Below are positions 21,116 to 29,623 of a stretch of 64,000 nucleotides of DNA, in pieces. The position numbers were made by a program, and so were the translations under genes. The notes below the pieces were generated by a model. It did not search any database and was not told the origin of the DNA. It saw only the letters and a program-made list of their open reading frames with translations. How positions within the stretch are numbered: position 1 is the stretch's first letter; each line of letters begins with the position of its first letter. Source of the DNA: Vibrio sp. 14G-20 (lineage in GTDB: Bacteria > Pseudomonadota > Gammaproteobacteria > Enterobacterales > Vibrionaceae); contig NZ_JAPHPW010000003.1 in NCBI RefSeq assembly GCF_026241515.1, forward strand, positions 62,001 to 126,000. Direction: 5' to 3'.

Positions 21116-21775
21116 ATGACGGCACGAAAAGCGGGGCGACCTCAAAAGAACTTAGATGTTCGACAGTTATTGATTGAGCATGCTCGTGATCTGTTTGTCG
21201 TTCAGCCATACGACAAGGTCTCGACACGCCTGATTGCTGAGCGTGCGGGTGTGAATATTGCGATGATCCGTTATTACTTTGGCAGTAAGGCAGGTCTGTT
21301 TGAAGCGATGCTGCGTGAAACGCTACGACCGATGCAATTGCAAATGCAAAGGTTGGTTGAAGAAAGCAGTCATGAGAACTTTCTTGATTTAATGCGGACT
21401 TACTACAAAGAGATGGTCAAGGTGCCGAAGTTTCCTCGCTTGATAGCTCAAGTGATGAATATGCCTCCCTCTGAAGTGCAAAGAGAGTTGCTCGAAAAGG
21501 TTTTCCTCGATGTGGCCAAGCCAGCCCAAGATGTCATTTTTGAAAAGTTGGTGGCACAAGGTGTCTTAAGAAAAGAGATGGATCCCAAGCTCTGTCGCGT
21601 GTCGTATATAAGCTTGATGGTATTTCCATTCATTGCACCGCCCCCTCTATTAGTAATCCATGGTATTGAGATTAATGAAGAATTTCTTAACCGTTTAATC
21701 GAACACAACATTCAATTGATGACAGAAGGCTTTATAAACACGCCTAGCCCTTCTTCAGTGCAGGACCAAAGATAA
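21116..21775 (+). CDS. TetR-family transcriptional regulator
   Basis: A 219-residue regulator. The N-terminal helix-turn-helix (about residues 13-60) is recognised by STRLIAERAGVNIAMIRYYFGSK; the remainder is the helical ligand-binding and dimer domain, with a proline-rich FIAPPPLLV stretch. GGA at 21105-21107 serves ATG 21116. Its stop overlaps the next start (TAATG), so it is cotranslated with the pump it presumably represses. The dyad upstream is the likely operator. The inducing ligand cannot be read from the sequence. Confidence 0.88.
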   Translation: MTARKAGRPQKNLDVRQLLIEHARDLFVVQPYDKVSTRLIAERAGVNIAMIRYYFGSKAGLFEAMLRETLRPMQLQMQRLVEESSHENFLDLMRTYYKEMVKVPKFPRLIAQVMNMPPSEVQRELLEKVFLDVAKPAQDVIFEKLVAQGVLRKEMDPKLCRVSYISLMVFPFIAPPPLLVIHGIEINEEFLNRLIEHNIQLMTEGFINTPSPSSVQDQR

Positions 21776-23112
21776 TGAAAATAAATAAAAAACTACTCTT
21801 CTTTCCGGCACTTGCGGTTGGTGTCATTGGCCTTGTGGTTGCGATTAACTTGAAGCCGGATCTTCCAACCAAGCCCGCGGGTGATAGAGCTCGCTTAGTT
21901 GATACAGTAAGCCTAGAGCAACAACTGATAGCACCGTTAGCGGTTGGTTTTGGCAAAGTGGTGCCGAAAGTCGAATGGAAAGCGATTGCCGAGGTGACTG
22001 GACAGATCGTTTATCGTCACCCGGATCTTGAGAAAGGTCAGGTGATCCCTGCGGGAACGGTCGTGCTCAAGGTTGATCCATTGGATTACGAATTGAAACT
22101 GATACAAGCAGAGGCGGATCTAAAATCAAGCCAAACCTCATTAGCGAAATTGAATCAAGAAGAAGACAACCTGAATCAGACTCTTAAGATCGAAAAGAAT
22201 CGCTTAGTGATCAGCAACAAAGAGCTACAACGTAAACAAGATCTGCGTAAGAAAGGGCTGACTTCTCAATCGGATGTCGACCTGCAACAGCAAAGTGCAC
22301 TGTCTCAACAGAAGCTAGTGTTGGATATCGCGAACCAAATCGCTTTAATGCCTGATGAAAAACGTGTTGCGGAAGCGGTGATAAAGGTCAATGTGTCTAA
22401 AGTAAAAGAGGCGCAGCGCTCTCTCGATAAGACCACTATCATTTTGCCAAGAGCGATGCGAATTGCTCAGGTTGATATCGAACAAAACCAAGTGGTTAAC
22501 CTTCAGCAAGAGATGTTTGTTGCTCACGGAATTAATGTCATGGAAGTGGAGGCGCAACTTTCTATTCACGATATGCAAACTTTAGCCTCGAGCTTTAATC
22601 AATTCCCTCGCGATGCTGCAGGGATCCCTAATCCTTATGAAGCGCCAATCAAAGCGACGATTCAACTTAACAGCGGCAACCTGAACCTGAGTTGGCCTGC
22701 GAAGGTGGCAAGAATCAGTGAGACGGTTGATGAAAACCAAGCGACAGCAGGGATTATTCTCGAGATCGCTCAAGACTATTCACAACTGCAGCCAAGCAAT
22801 GCGACCCCGTTGGTCAACGGCATGTTTGTAAAAGCTGAGATTGAAGGTGTCGCGAATCTAAGTTGGGTGGTTCCAGAGCGAGCATTGCACGGTGACAAGG
22901 TTTACCTGATGGATGACAATCAGCGCTTGCAAGTGGTGAATGTTGAAGTGCTTTATCGCAGAGATAACCAAGTGGTTGTGAGTGGCGAGCTACAAACGGG
23001 AGATAAATTGGTTCTTAATGACGTCCTACCAGCTATCGAAGGCATGTTACTGAAAGAATCGAACTCTGAAGAGGTTAAGCTTGAATCTGATACTCAGGAG
23101 AGCGCGTCATGA
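21775..23112 (+). CDS. RND efflux membrane fusion protein
   Basis: A 445-residue periplasmic adaptor of the HlyD/AcrA class, anchored by one N-terminal helix (about residues 5-24) with no lipoprotein cysteine. The order is a first lipoyl half (EVTGQIVYRHPDLEKGQVIPAG, about 72-95), a coiled-coil hairpin (about 105-210), then beta-barrel and membrane-proximal parts. It should link the RND pump to an outer-membrane channel. The start overlaps the TetR stop and its stop overlaps the pump start (ATGA). It belongs to the divergent HAE-type adaptors, so the exported compound is unknown. Confidence 0.88.
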   Translation: MKINKKLLFFPALAVGVIGLVVAINLKPDLPTKPAGDRARLVDTVSLEQQLIAPLAVGFGKVVPKVEWKAIAEVTGQIVYRHPDLEKGQVIPAGTVVLKVDPLDYELKLIQAEADLKSSQTSLAKLNQEEDNLNQTLKIEKNRLVISNKELQRKQDLRKKGLTSQSDVDLQQQSALSQQKLVLDIANQIALMPDEKRVAEAVIKVNVSKVKEAQRSLDKTTIILPRAMRIAQVDIEQNQVVNLQQEMFVAHGINVMEVEAQLSIHDMQTLASSFNQFPRDAAGIPNPYEAPIKATIQLNSGNLNLSWPAKVARISETVDENQATAGIILEIAQDYSQLQPSNATPLVNGMFVKAEIEGVANLSWVVPERALHGDKVYLMDDNQRLQVVNVEVLYRRDNQVVVSGELQTGDKLVLNDVLPAIEGMLLKESNSEEVKLESDTQESAS

Positions 23113-26100
23113 TCAAGTTCTTTTCTAGGCACCCAACAGCGGCAAACTTGTTGATGCTTGGGTTATTGATCATGGGTATCAGCTCATTATCAACCATCAA
23201 GCGTGAAACCTTCCCCGCTTATGATCCGCCTTATATTATGGCTGCCATCGTTTATCCCGGTGCATCACCACAAGAAGTGGAAGAAAGCTTGTGTGTACGA
23301 ATGGAAGATGCCGTCGATGGCCTAGCTAACATTGAAGAGACTCAGTGTGAAGCTATCGAAGGTAGCGCACGTCTAATCCTGAAGTTGAATGAGAAAGCGG
23401 ATATTGGCCGAATGCTGGTGGACGTACAAACTCAGATCAACTCGATCAATGATTTTCCGAGCGAGATTGAATCGCCAGTTGTTCAAGAACTGGATTGGAA
23501 TGAACCGGTTGTTGATATCGCCATCACAGCAGAAACGTCGTGGCCGGAGCTTAAGGCCTACGCTGAAGACCTCAAACGTATCATGAAGCTTGATTATGAT
23601 GTTTCACTGGTCGATGTTAGCGGCTTCTCTGATCACCAATATCGTGTGGAACTGGATACCCAAGCGATTCGCCAGCTGGGTTTGAGTGTCGGTGATATCG
23701 CAGACCAGATTGGTCGTCAGAATGTAAAGCTACCGAGTGGCAATGTTGAAACGCCAGACAAAAACTTCCTGATTCGTTTTGATGAGAGACGGGTCACGCC
23801 TGTTGAGCTTGAGAGTATTGTTGTTGGATCGGCACCAAACGGTTCTGTGATCCGTTTAAGAGATATCGCGAAGATCACCGATCGTTTTGAACTTGATGAA
23901 CAGAAAGTCCTGTTCGATGGCAAGCCTTCTGCTTTGTTAAAGATCAGCAAAAACAAAGAAGACGATGCGCTTCGAATCAAAGACAACGTGACACGATTTG
24001 TTGAAGATCAGAGCGCGATTGCCCCTGATGGTGTGACGCTACAAATGACCAACGATCTCTCTTCTGTGCTGTGGGATCGCCTCACCATGATGGTACGTAA
24101 CGGCTGGCAAGGTATTGTGCTGGTATTTGCCACCATGTGGCTGTTCTTCAGCTTACGCTATTCATTCTGGGTTGCGGCTGGTTTGCCTGTTGCCTTTCTT
24201 GGAGGCTTGTTCTTAATGGCGAACTTAGGTTTGTCGATTAACATTATGTCGCTGGTCGGACTGTTGATGGCGATTGGTATCATGATGGATGATGCCATCG
24301 TGATTGCCGAATCGATAGCGTCCCATTTAGATCGGGGGCAAAACGTTGATGATGCGGTGTACAACGGCGTTAAGAAAGTGCTTCCCGGGGTGTTATCTTC
24401 TTTTTTAACTACGGTGTGTATTTTCGGTAGCTTGTTGTTCCTCGATGGAGAGATGGGCGCGGTGCTTAAGGCTGTTCCTCAAGTATTGATATTAGTGCTC
24501 TCGTTGAGCTTGATTGAAGCCTTCCTGATTCTACCTAATCACTTGTCTCATTCATTACACAAAGAAAAGAATGACAAGCCAGCGCTGCGCTTCAAAGTGG
24601 TGTTGCTTGAAAAATTTGAGAACTTCCGCAATACAACTTTGATGAACATGGTCGAGAAGGTCGTGACGTTCCGCTATGCCTTTATGGGCGGAGTGCTGAC
24701 ACTGTTGTTACTTTCTATTGCCTTGATTGCGGGTGGCGCTGTTAAGTTCCAACCCTTCCCCGAATTGGATGGAGACATCGCTGAAGCGCGTATCATTCTT
24801 CCGCCGGGTGCGTCATTGTCTCAAACCGAGAGAGTCGTCGACAAAATTGTCGCTTCTGCTGAGCGTTTGAATGAGCAATGGAGCGAAGAGGCTGAGGACG
24901 GTAATAAATTGGTTGAGCATATCACCAGCCAATTCAATGCCAACGCAGACGCCAATGAATCAGGCCCACATTTAGCCACTGTGCGTTTAGACTTACGCGG
25001 AGCAGAGAGCCGTAATACGGTTATCGATGACTTCATTGATGCGTGGCGTGAAGATATTGGCGATTTGGCTGATCCTATCTCGCTGGTTTTTAAACAACCG
25101 ACGATGGGGCCGGGTGGCCGTGCTATCGAGATCCGTGCCAAACATGATGATCTGGCTGAATTGAAGTCTGCTTCTCTGGAGATTCAGGAATACCTCAATC
25201 AGTTTGACGGGGTGCATGGTGTACTTGATGACATGCGCATGGGTAAAGAAGAGATCTTAGTCAAGCTGCGCCCTGGAGCCGAAACCTACAATGTGAATGG
25301 GCAGATGATTGCGTCTCAGTTACGTGCAGCCTTTTTTGGACAAACAGCAGACGAGATTCAAATCGGTGTTGAGAACATCTCGATTGAGGTGCGTCTTAAT
25401 AAGGAACAAGCGGGCGACATACAGCAGCTGGCTAACTTCCCTATCATTACCGCAGATGGCAGTCAGATCCCGCTAGCAACATTGGCGACATTAGATTTCC
25501 AACGTAACTACGTGCGAATCCAGCGCATCGATGGCTTAAGAACCATCAGTATCTTTGGTGATATTGATAATAAGAAGGCGAGCTCGTCAGCAATTTTGGC
25601 TCAGTTCCAAAAAGATGAAGCAGCCAAACTTATTCAGAAGTACCCGGGCTTGCGCTTTGATTTCGAAGGGGAAGCCAAAGATGCAGCTAAGACTGGAGCC
25701 TCGATGGGCAAAGGCTTCTTGCTCGGCCTATTCGGCGTGTTTGCGATTCTTAGTTATCAATTCCGAAGCTACTTAGAGCCTGTGGTCGTGATGTTGGCGA
25801 TTCCACTCGCCTTTATTGGGGTGGTTGTTGGTCACTGGATACTTGGGCACGCTTTGAGTATGCCAAGCATGATGGGCTTTGTGTCGCTGGCCGGAATCGT
25901 GGTCAATGATTCTATTTTGTTAGTGCAATACATTCGCCATCACGTCGATGAAGGCGATAGCGTACATGACTCAGTGGTGAAAGCGAGTCGCGAGCGTTTC
26001 CGAGCAGTATTTTTGACTTCAATGACCACAGCCGCAGGTTTGCTACCACTGCTAACAGAAACCAGCTTGCAGGCTCAGGTTATCCAACCGCTGGTGATAT

Positions 26101-26216
26101 CAATTGTGTTTGGTATTTTTGCTTCGACCTTACTGGTGCTGTTTATGATTCCGGCGGCTTACGCAATACTGGCGGACTTTGGTTTGGTGAAAAAGCACGA
26201 GCCACTCGAATTATAG
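23109..26216 (+). CDS. RND-family efflux transporter
   Basis: A 1035-residue proton-driven inner-membrane pump with the usual layout: TM1, a large periplasmic loop, TM2-6, a second loop, TM7-12. The adjacent aspartates expected in TM4 for proton relay are present in GIMMDDAIVIAES (about residue 395), and GPGGRAIEIRA marks the second periplasmic porter part. No outer-membrane factor gene is linked, so it probably borrows a TolC-type channel. Compared with AcrB the N-terminus (FSRHPTAANLLML) resembles the less-studied HAE subgroup common in marine bacteria. Terminator at 26262. Confidence 0.9.
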   Translation: MIKFFSRHPTAANLLMLGLLIMGISSLSTIKRETFPAYDPPYIMAAIVYPGASPQEVEESLCVRMEDAVDGLANIEETQCEAIEGSARLILKLNEKADIGRMLVDVQTQINSINDFPSEIESPVVQELDWNEPVVDIAITAETSWPELKAYAEDLKRIMKLDYDVSLVDVSGFSDHQYRVELDTQAIRQLGLSVGDIADQIGRQNVKLPSGNVETPDKNFLIRFDERRVTPVELESIVVGSAPNGSVIRLRDIAKITDRFELDEQKVLFDGKPSALLKISKNKEDDALRIKDNVTRFVEDQSAIAPDGVTLQMTNDLSSVLWDRLTMMVRNGWQGIVLVFATMWLFFSLRYSFWVAAGLPVAFLGGLFLMANLGLSINIMSLVGLLMAIGIMMDDAIVIAESIASHLDRGQNVDDAVYNGVKKVLPGVLSSFLTTVCIFGSLLFLDGEMGAVLKAVPQVLILVLSLSLIEAFLILPNHLSHSLHKEKNDKPALRFKVVLLEKFENFRNTTLMNMVEKVVTFRYAFMGGVLTLLLLSIALIAGGAVKFQPFPELDGDIAEARIILPPGASLSQTERVVDKIVASAERLNEQWSEEAEDGNKLVEHITSQFNANADANESGPHLATVRLDLRGAESRNTVIDDFIDAWREDIGDLADPISLVFKQPTMGPGGRAIEIRAKHDDLAELKSASLEIQEYLNQFDGVHGVLDDMRMGKEEILVKLRPGAETYNVNGQMIASQLRAAFFGQTADEIQIGVENISIEVRLNKEQAGDIQQLANFPIITADGSQIPLATLATLDFQRNYVRIQRIDGLRTISIFGDIDNKKASSSAILAQFQKDEAAKLIQKYPGLRFDFEGEAKDAAKTGASMGKGFLLGLFGVFAILSYQFRSYLEPVVVMLAIPLAFIGVVVGHWILGHALSMPSMMGFVSLAGIVVNDSILLVQYIRHHVDEGDSVHDSVVKASRERFRAVFLTSMTTAAGLLPLLTETSLQAQVIQPLVISIVFGIFASTLLVLFMIPAAYAILADFGLVKKHEPLEL

Positions 26217-26261
26217 ACGTTGTATTGACTCCTTTATAAAGGAGCGAAATCGATTTAAACC

Positions 26262-26285
26262 AAAGCGACCTAGTGTCGCTTTTTT
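26262..26285 (+). terminator. Terminator of the TetR-RND operon
   Basis: An 8-bp stem AAAGCGAC/GTCGCTTT (26262-26269, 26275-26282) is followed by T residues. Confidence 0.8.
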
Positions 26286-26389
26286 ATTGGTTGAGTCGTT
26301 GTCTATCTGGGTTAACTTGCTGGGTGCGATTCTTCGTGTACATCCTTGGCCTTTCGGATGGGACAGTGGCAACACAGTCTCTAGAACAA

Positions 26390-26433
26390 ATTTCATTTTA
26401 CTTCATTCAAAACGTCACTTAACTGTCATTTGT
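26390..26433 (+). promoter_or_regulatory. Pho-box-like phased repeats before the PAP2 gene
   Basis: The best half-site CTGTCAT (26423-26429) is a 7/7 match to the PhoB half-site and is preceded by ACGTCAC-TTAA (26412-26422), the spacing of a Pho box. Two weaker TCAT units lie further upstream; the TCA cores start at 26393, 26403, 26415 and 26426, i.e. 10, 12 and 11 bp apart. A CATAAC at 26438-26443 is placed where a PhoB-dependent -10 box would be. Motif match only; not proof of PhoB binding. Confidence 0.42.
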
Positions 26434-26481
26434 GAGGCATAACTTGAGCCTCAACTGAATAAGGATTGTTAAGGAGATCGT

Positions 26482-27006
26482 ATGCGTACTATCGAACCTA
26501 TTGTCCGCTGGGATGTGGCATTTTCTGTTTTCTGTTTGAAGAGTCGTTATAGCGGACAACATGCAACGCTGAGTAAAGCGATATCTCATACTGGAGATGG
26601 ACACCTTTACATTTTGATTGCTCTGGTCGCGCTGTTGGTGGATAGCAATGCTGGCCGAGATTTTCTCTTGGTCGGATTAACGGCTTTTGCCATTGAGCTA
26701 CCGATTTATTGGTTAGCCAAAAACACCCTAAAGCGCCGCAGACCCGCTGAATTCTCTTCACTACTTCACTCTCATATTGTGCCATCCGATAAATACAGCC
26801 TGCCTTCTGGGCATTCCGCTGCGGCTTTTGTTATGGCGACTCTAATCGGACATTTCTATCCGAGCTTGTACCTCTTTAGCCTGATTTGGGCAACTGCGAT
26901 TGCAGGCTCTCGAATCCTGCTCGGTGTGCACTTTTTAACGGACGTACTGATTGGCGCAGCCTTGGGCATCGCTTGTACTAGCCTTGCTATCAGCTTCATC
27001 CCGTAA
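26482..27006 (+). CDS. PAP2-superfamily membrane phosphatase
   Basis: A 174-residue integral membrane phosphatase. All three PAP2 motifs are intact: K80-x6-RP88, PSGH at 108-111 and SR143-x5-H150-x3-D154; about five membrane helices surround them. Such enzymes dephosphorylate phosphatidate, phosphatidylglycerophosphate or undecaprenyl diphosphate; the sequence does not decide which. AAGGAG at 26471-26476 serves ATG 26482. It is followed after 54 bp by a glycosyltransferase gene with no terminator between, so the pair is probably one transcript. Pho-box-like repeats lie upstream. Confidence 0.88.
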   Translation: MRTIEPIVRWDVAFSVFCLKSRYSGQHATLSKAISHTGDGHLYILIALVALLVDSNAGRDFLLVGLTAFAIELPIYWLAKNTLKRRRPAEFSSLLHSHIVPSDKYSLPSGHSAAAFVMATLIGHFYPSLYLFSLIWATAIAGSRILLGVHFLTDVLIGAALGIACTSLAISFIP

Positions 27007-27060
27007 TTATTTTGTTGGCAACCACTGCCGAGCTTAAGTGGAAAATTTAAAGGAACATGC

Positions 27061-28116
27061 ATGAAAATTTTATATGGCGTACAAGGCACAGGAAATGGGC
27101 ACATCGCTCGAGCGAGAGCAATGGCCGTCGCTTTTCGTCAGCAAAATATTGATGTCGACTTTCTGTTCTCAGGGCGAGACGAGAGCAAGTACTTCTCGAT
27201 GGAAGCGTTTGGCAACTATCAGACCCGCAGCGGCTTAACTTTTTACAGCGAGCAGGGGCAGGTTAAATACGGCAAAACATTCATGAAGAACAACATCTGG
27301 CGATTTCTCCGTGAGATTAACCAGATCGATCTTATGCCTTATGACTTAGTGATTAATGATTTTGAGCCTGTCACTGCATGGGCGGCTAAGAGACAAGGTG
27401 TGCCATGCATTGGGATAAGCCATCAGAATGCGTTTCGTTATGATGTACCCAAAGAAGGGGGCAACTGGATAGAACATTCAGTGATTCAACATTTCGCCCC
27501 AACCGAGCACTCAATTGGCTTGCACTGGTATCACTTTGAACAGCCGATTTTGCCGCCTATCGTTCACACGCTGGTTGGTGAGCAACAAACCAAAACAGCA
27601 CAAGACTTTACGTTGGTCTATTTGCCATTTGAGGATCTTGAGTCGATCTCAGAGCTGCTGATGAAGTTCATTTCTCACAACTTTGTCTGTTACCACCCGG
27701 ATGTTATTGAGCACAGCCGAGTCGAAAATATTGAGTTCAAACCACTCAGTCATGCTGGCTTCCAATTCGACCTCAATCAGTGCTCTGGTGTGGTAGCGAA
27801 TGGTGGCTTTGAATTGCCATCTGAAGCCCTAACTTTGGGGAAGAAATTGCTTCTCAAACCACTCGAAGGGCAGTTCGAACAACAGAGCAATGTGGCGACG
27901 CTAGAGGCTCTTGGGTTAGCTCAAACCATGACCTTTTTAGATGCGGCTATCTTGCGTGCTTGGCTCAGTGAAAAACAGGCTGAAGTGGTCACCTATCCAG
28001 ACGTAGCAAGTGCACTCGTTGAGTGGGTATTAGCGGGGAATTGGTCTAATCAAGATGACTTAAGAAAGCAACTTTGGGACAAGGTAGACTTTCCAAGTTA
28101 TGCATCGCTCACCTAA
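27061..28116 (+). CDS. GT-B glycosyltransferase, MJ1255 type
   Basis: A 351-residue protein resembling MurG and MGDG synthases. The N-terminal Rossmann half begins with the glycine loop GTGNGHIARA (9-18), typical of the family-28-like enzymes, and includes VINDFEPVTAWAAKRQGVPCIGISHQ; the C-terminal half holds the donor-site pattern NGGFELPSEALTLGKKLLLKP followed by EQQSN. From memory this is the MJ1255 group (TIGR00661). No membrane segments: a peripheral cytoplasmic enzyme. Pairing with a PAP2 phosphatase suggests a lipid acceptor such as diacylglycerol; acceptor and sugar are not known. AAAGGA precedes ATG 27061. Confidence 0.75.
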   Translation: MKILYGVQGTGNGHIARARAMAVAFRQQNIDVDFLFSGRDESKYFSMEAFGNYQTRSGLTFYSEQGQVKYGKTFMKNNIWRFLREINQIDLMPYDLVINDFEPVTAWAAKRQGVPCIGISHQNAFRYDVPKEGGNWIEHSVIQHFAPTEHSIGLHWYHFEQPILPPIVHTLVGEQQTKTAQDFTLVYLPFEDLESISELLMKFISHNFVCYHPDVIEHSRVENIEFKPLSHAGFQFDLNQCSGVVANGGFELPSEALTLGKKLLLKPLEGQFEQQSNVATLEALGLAQTMTFLDAAILRAWLSEKQAEVVTYPDVASALVEWVLAGNWSNQDDLRKQLWDKVDFPSYASLT

Positions 28117-28462
28117 CTCATAAGTGTTATTTCTGAATCGGCTGGTCAACTAATTCATCGGTTCAATAAATTGTAACAATTGTAACCAAAAGATAGAACA
28201 GCTAAATAAGTCGAAATCAAACTCATAAGTTAAGCTTTTTATATTTTTTTATAACTCTATAAATTACTGATTTTTAGATGTTATTTAATCATTAAGATAA
28301 AATAAAATTATTCTTTATCAATCTTGTTGGTAGCTCGAGATGTATTGGTTAATAGTAATGTCAATCCGAAAAACATCGGTCTGATAAATATAAGAATTAG
28401 TGGTTATCTATTCTCATACCATTACCAATTTAACGCTGTCGAACCGACAAGAGGCAACTTGA
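28117..28462 (+). promoter_or_regulatory. AT-rich leuO upstream region
   Basis: A 346-bp non-coding and very AT-rich stretch. The 11-base AACTCATAAGT occurs at 28115-28125 and again at 28220-28230. ATTGTAAC is repeated in tandem at 28170 and 28179. Such long AT-rich tracts before leuO are bound by H-NS in enterobacteria, and ToxR control of leuO is known in V. cholerae; neither site is provable here. No terminator is visible after the glycosyltransferase gene. Confidence 0.45.
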
Positions 28463-29422
28463 ATGTTAGATAAAAAAGACGCAATGAGTGCTATTGCAAG
28501 CTACAGAATGGAAAGCACACTTCGTGGAGTCGACTTAAATCTTTTGACTGTATTTGATGCAGTTATGCAAGAGCAAAACATTACACGTGCAGCTCATAAT
28601 CTGGGTATGTCTCAGCCTGCTGTAAGTAACGCTGTTGCTCGTCTAAAAGTGATGTTTAACGACGAACTATTCATGCGTCAAGGTCGTGGCATTCAACCGA
28701 CTCAACGTGCTCGTCAGTTGTTTGGTCCAATCCGCCAAGCGCTACAATTAGTACGCAACGAACTACCAAGTTCTGTGTTCTCTCCAGAGTCGTCTTCTCG
28801 CCTGTTCAAACTTGCGATTTGCAGCCCTTGTGACATGCGTTTTGCTCCTAAGATTATGTCGACAATCAACGACCAAGCACCTAGCGTGAAACTGCACATG
28901 GATGCTGAATTCGATCGTCAACTTTCTGAGCGTATGCGCTACCAAGAAATCGACTTCGTTATTGATTACGCTCGTTTTGATGAGCAAGGCTTCTCAAGCA
29001 CTGAAATCTTCCAAGACGAATTAGTTGTGGTTGCTTCTGCTTCTCACCCACGCATCAACGGTGAAGTTTCTGCGGCAGAGCTGCTTAACGAAAAGCACGC
29101 AAAACTGTCTCGCATCCATGGTCAACGTAGCTTCTCTGAGCAAGCTTACCGTGACCTAGATTGCACGCCTTTCTACGAAGGTACGAGTTTAAGCAACGTT
29201 CTTTACGTTGTAGGACAATCTGAACTAGTAACAATTGCTCCTCGTTGGATGGTTGAACATGCAGCAAACAAAGAGCAACTTCAGATTCTAGATTTCCCAT
29301 TCGATAATGCGGCGATTTCTGGCTTCCTAAGCTGGCATGAATCAAGTGAAAAGGACAAAGGACACATTTGGTTACGAGATCAGTTAATGATGATCTGTGG
29401 CGAAGTAGTGGCACTTAACTAG
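28463..29422 (+). CDS. leuO: LysR-type regulator LeuO
   Basis: A 319-residue LysR-type protein with an N-terminal winged helix (about 21-85: DLNLLTVFDAVMQEQNITRAA, then MSQPAVSNAVARLK) and a periplasmic-binding-protein-like effector domain. LeuO is a global activator and H-NS antagonist; in vibrios it governs stress and virulence functions. Identity rests on sequence resemblance and on its position between the leu operon and ilvIH, the classic leuO neighbourhood. GAGG lies at 28450-28453 before ATG 28463. Confidence 0.9.
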   Translation: MLDKKDAMSAIASYRMESTLRGVDLNLLTVFDAVMQEQNITRAAHNLGMSQPAVSNAVARLKVMFNDELFMRQGRGIQPTQRARQLFGPIRQALQLVRNELPSSVFSPESSSRLFKLAICSPCDMRFAPKIMSTINDQAPSVKLHMDAEFDRQLSERMRYQEIDFVIDYARFDEQGFSSTEIFQDELVVVASASHPRINGEVSAAELLNEKHAKLSRIHGQRSFSEQAYRDLDCTPFYEGTSLSNVLYVVGQSELVTIAPRWMVEHAANKEQLQILDFPFDNAAISGFLSWHESSEKDKGHIWLRDQLMMICGEVVALN

Positions 29423-29443
29423 ACACTAATTCCTATGATTTAT

Positions 29444-29480
29444 AAGCCCTAAGCTAGGAGACTGGCTTGGGGCTTTTTTA
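29444..29480 (+). terminator. Terminator of leuO
   Basis: An 11-bp stem (29444-29454 with 29465-29475, one G-T pair) is followed by T residues. Confidence 0.85.
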
Positions 29481-29594
29481 TGCGCGCTATTTTAATGGGT
29501 AGAAAACTTAGCGTGAGACGTACTATTACTGATAACTTTGAGCTTCATCAGTTGCCTTTTCCATGATCAGAGGTACACTTGTGCGCTCAAAAAA

Positions 29595-29610
29595 GCTTAC
29601 AGGTGTAAGC
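29595..29610 (+). promoter_or_regulatory. Stem-loop next to the acyl-CoA synthetase ribosome site
   Basis: GCTTAC (29595-29600) and GTAAGC (29605-29610) form a 6-bp stem with the loop AGGT, ending a few bases before the AAAGGTAAAGAG ribosome site of the gene starting at 29624. It could modulate translation start; no known site is recognised. Confidence 0.3.
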
Positions 29611-29623
29611 CAAAGGTAAAGAG

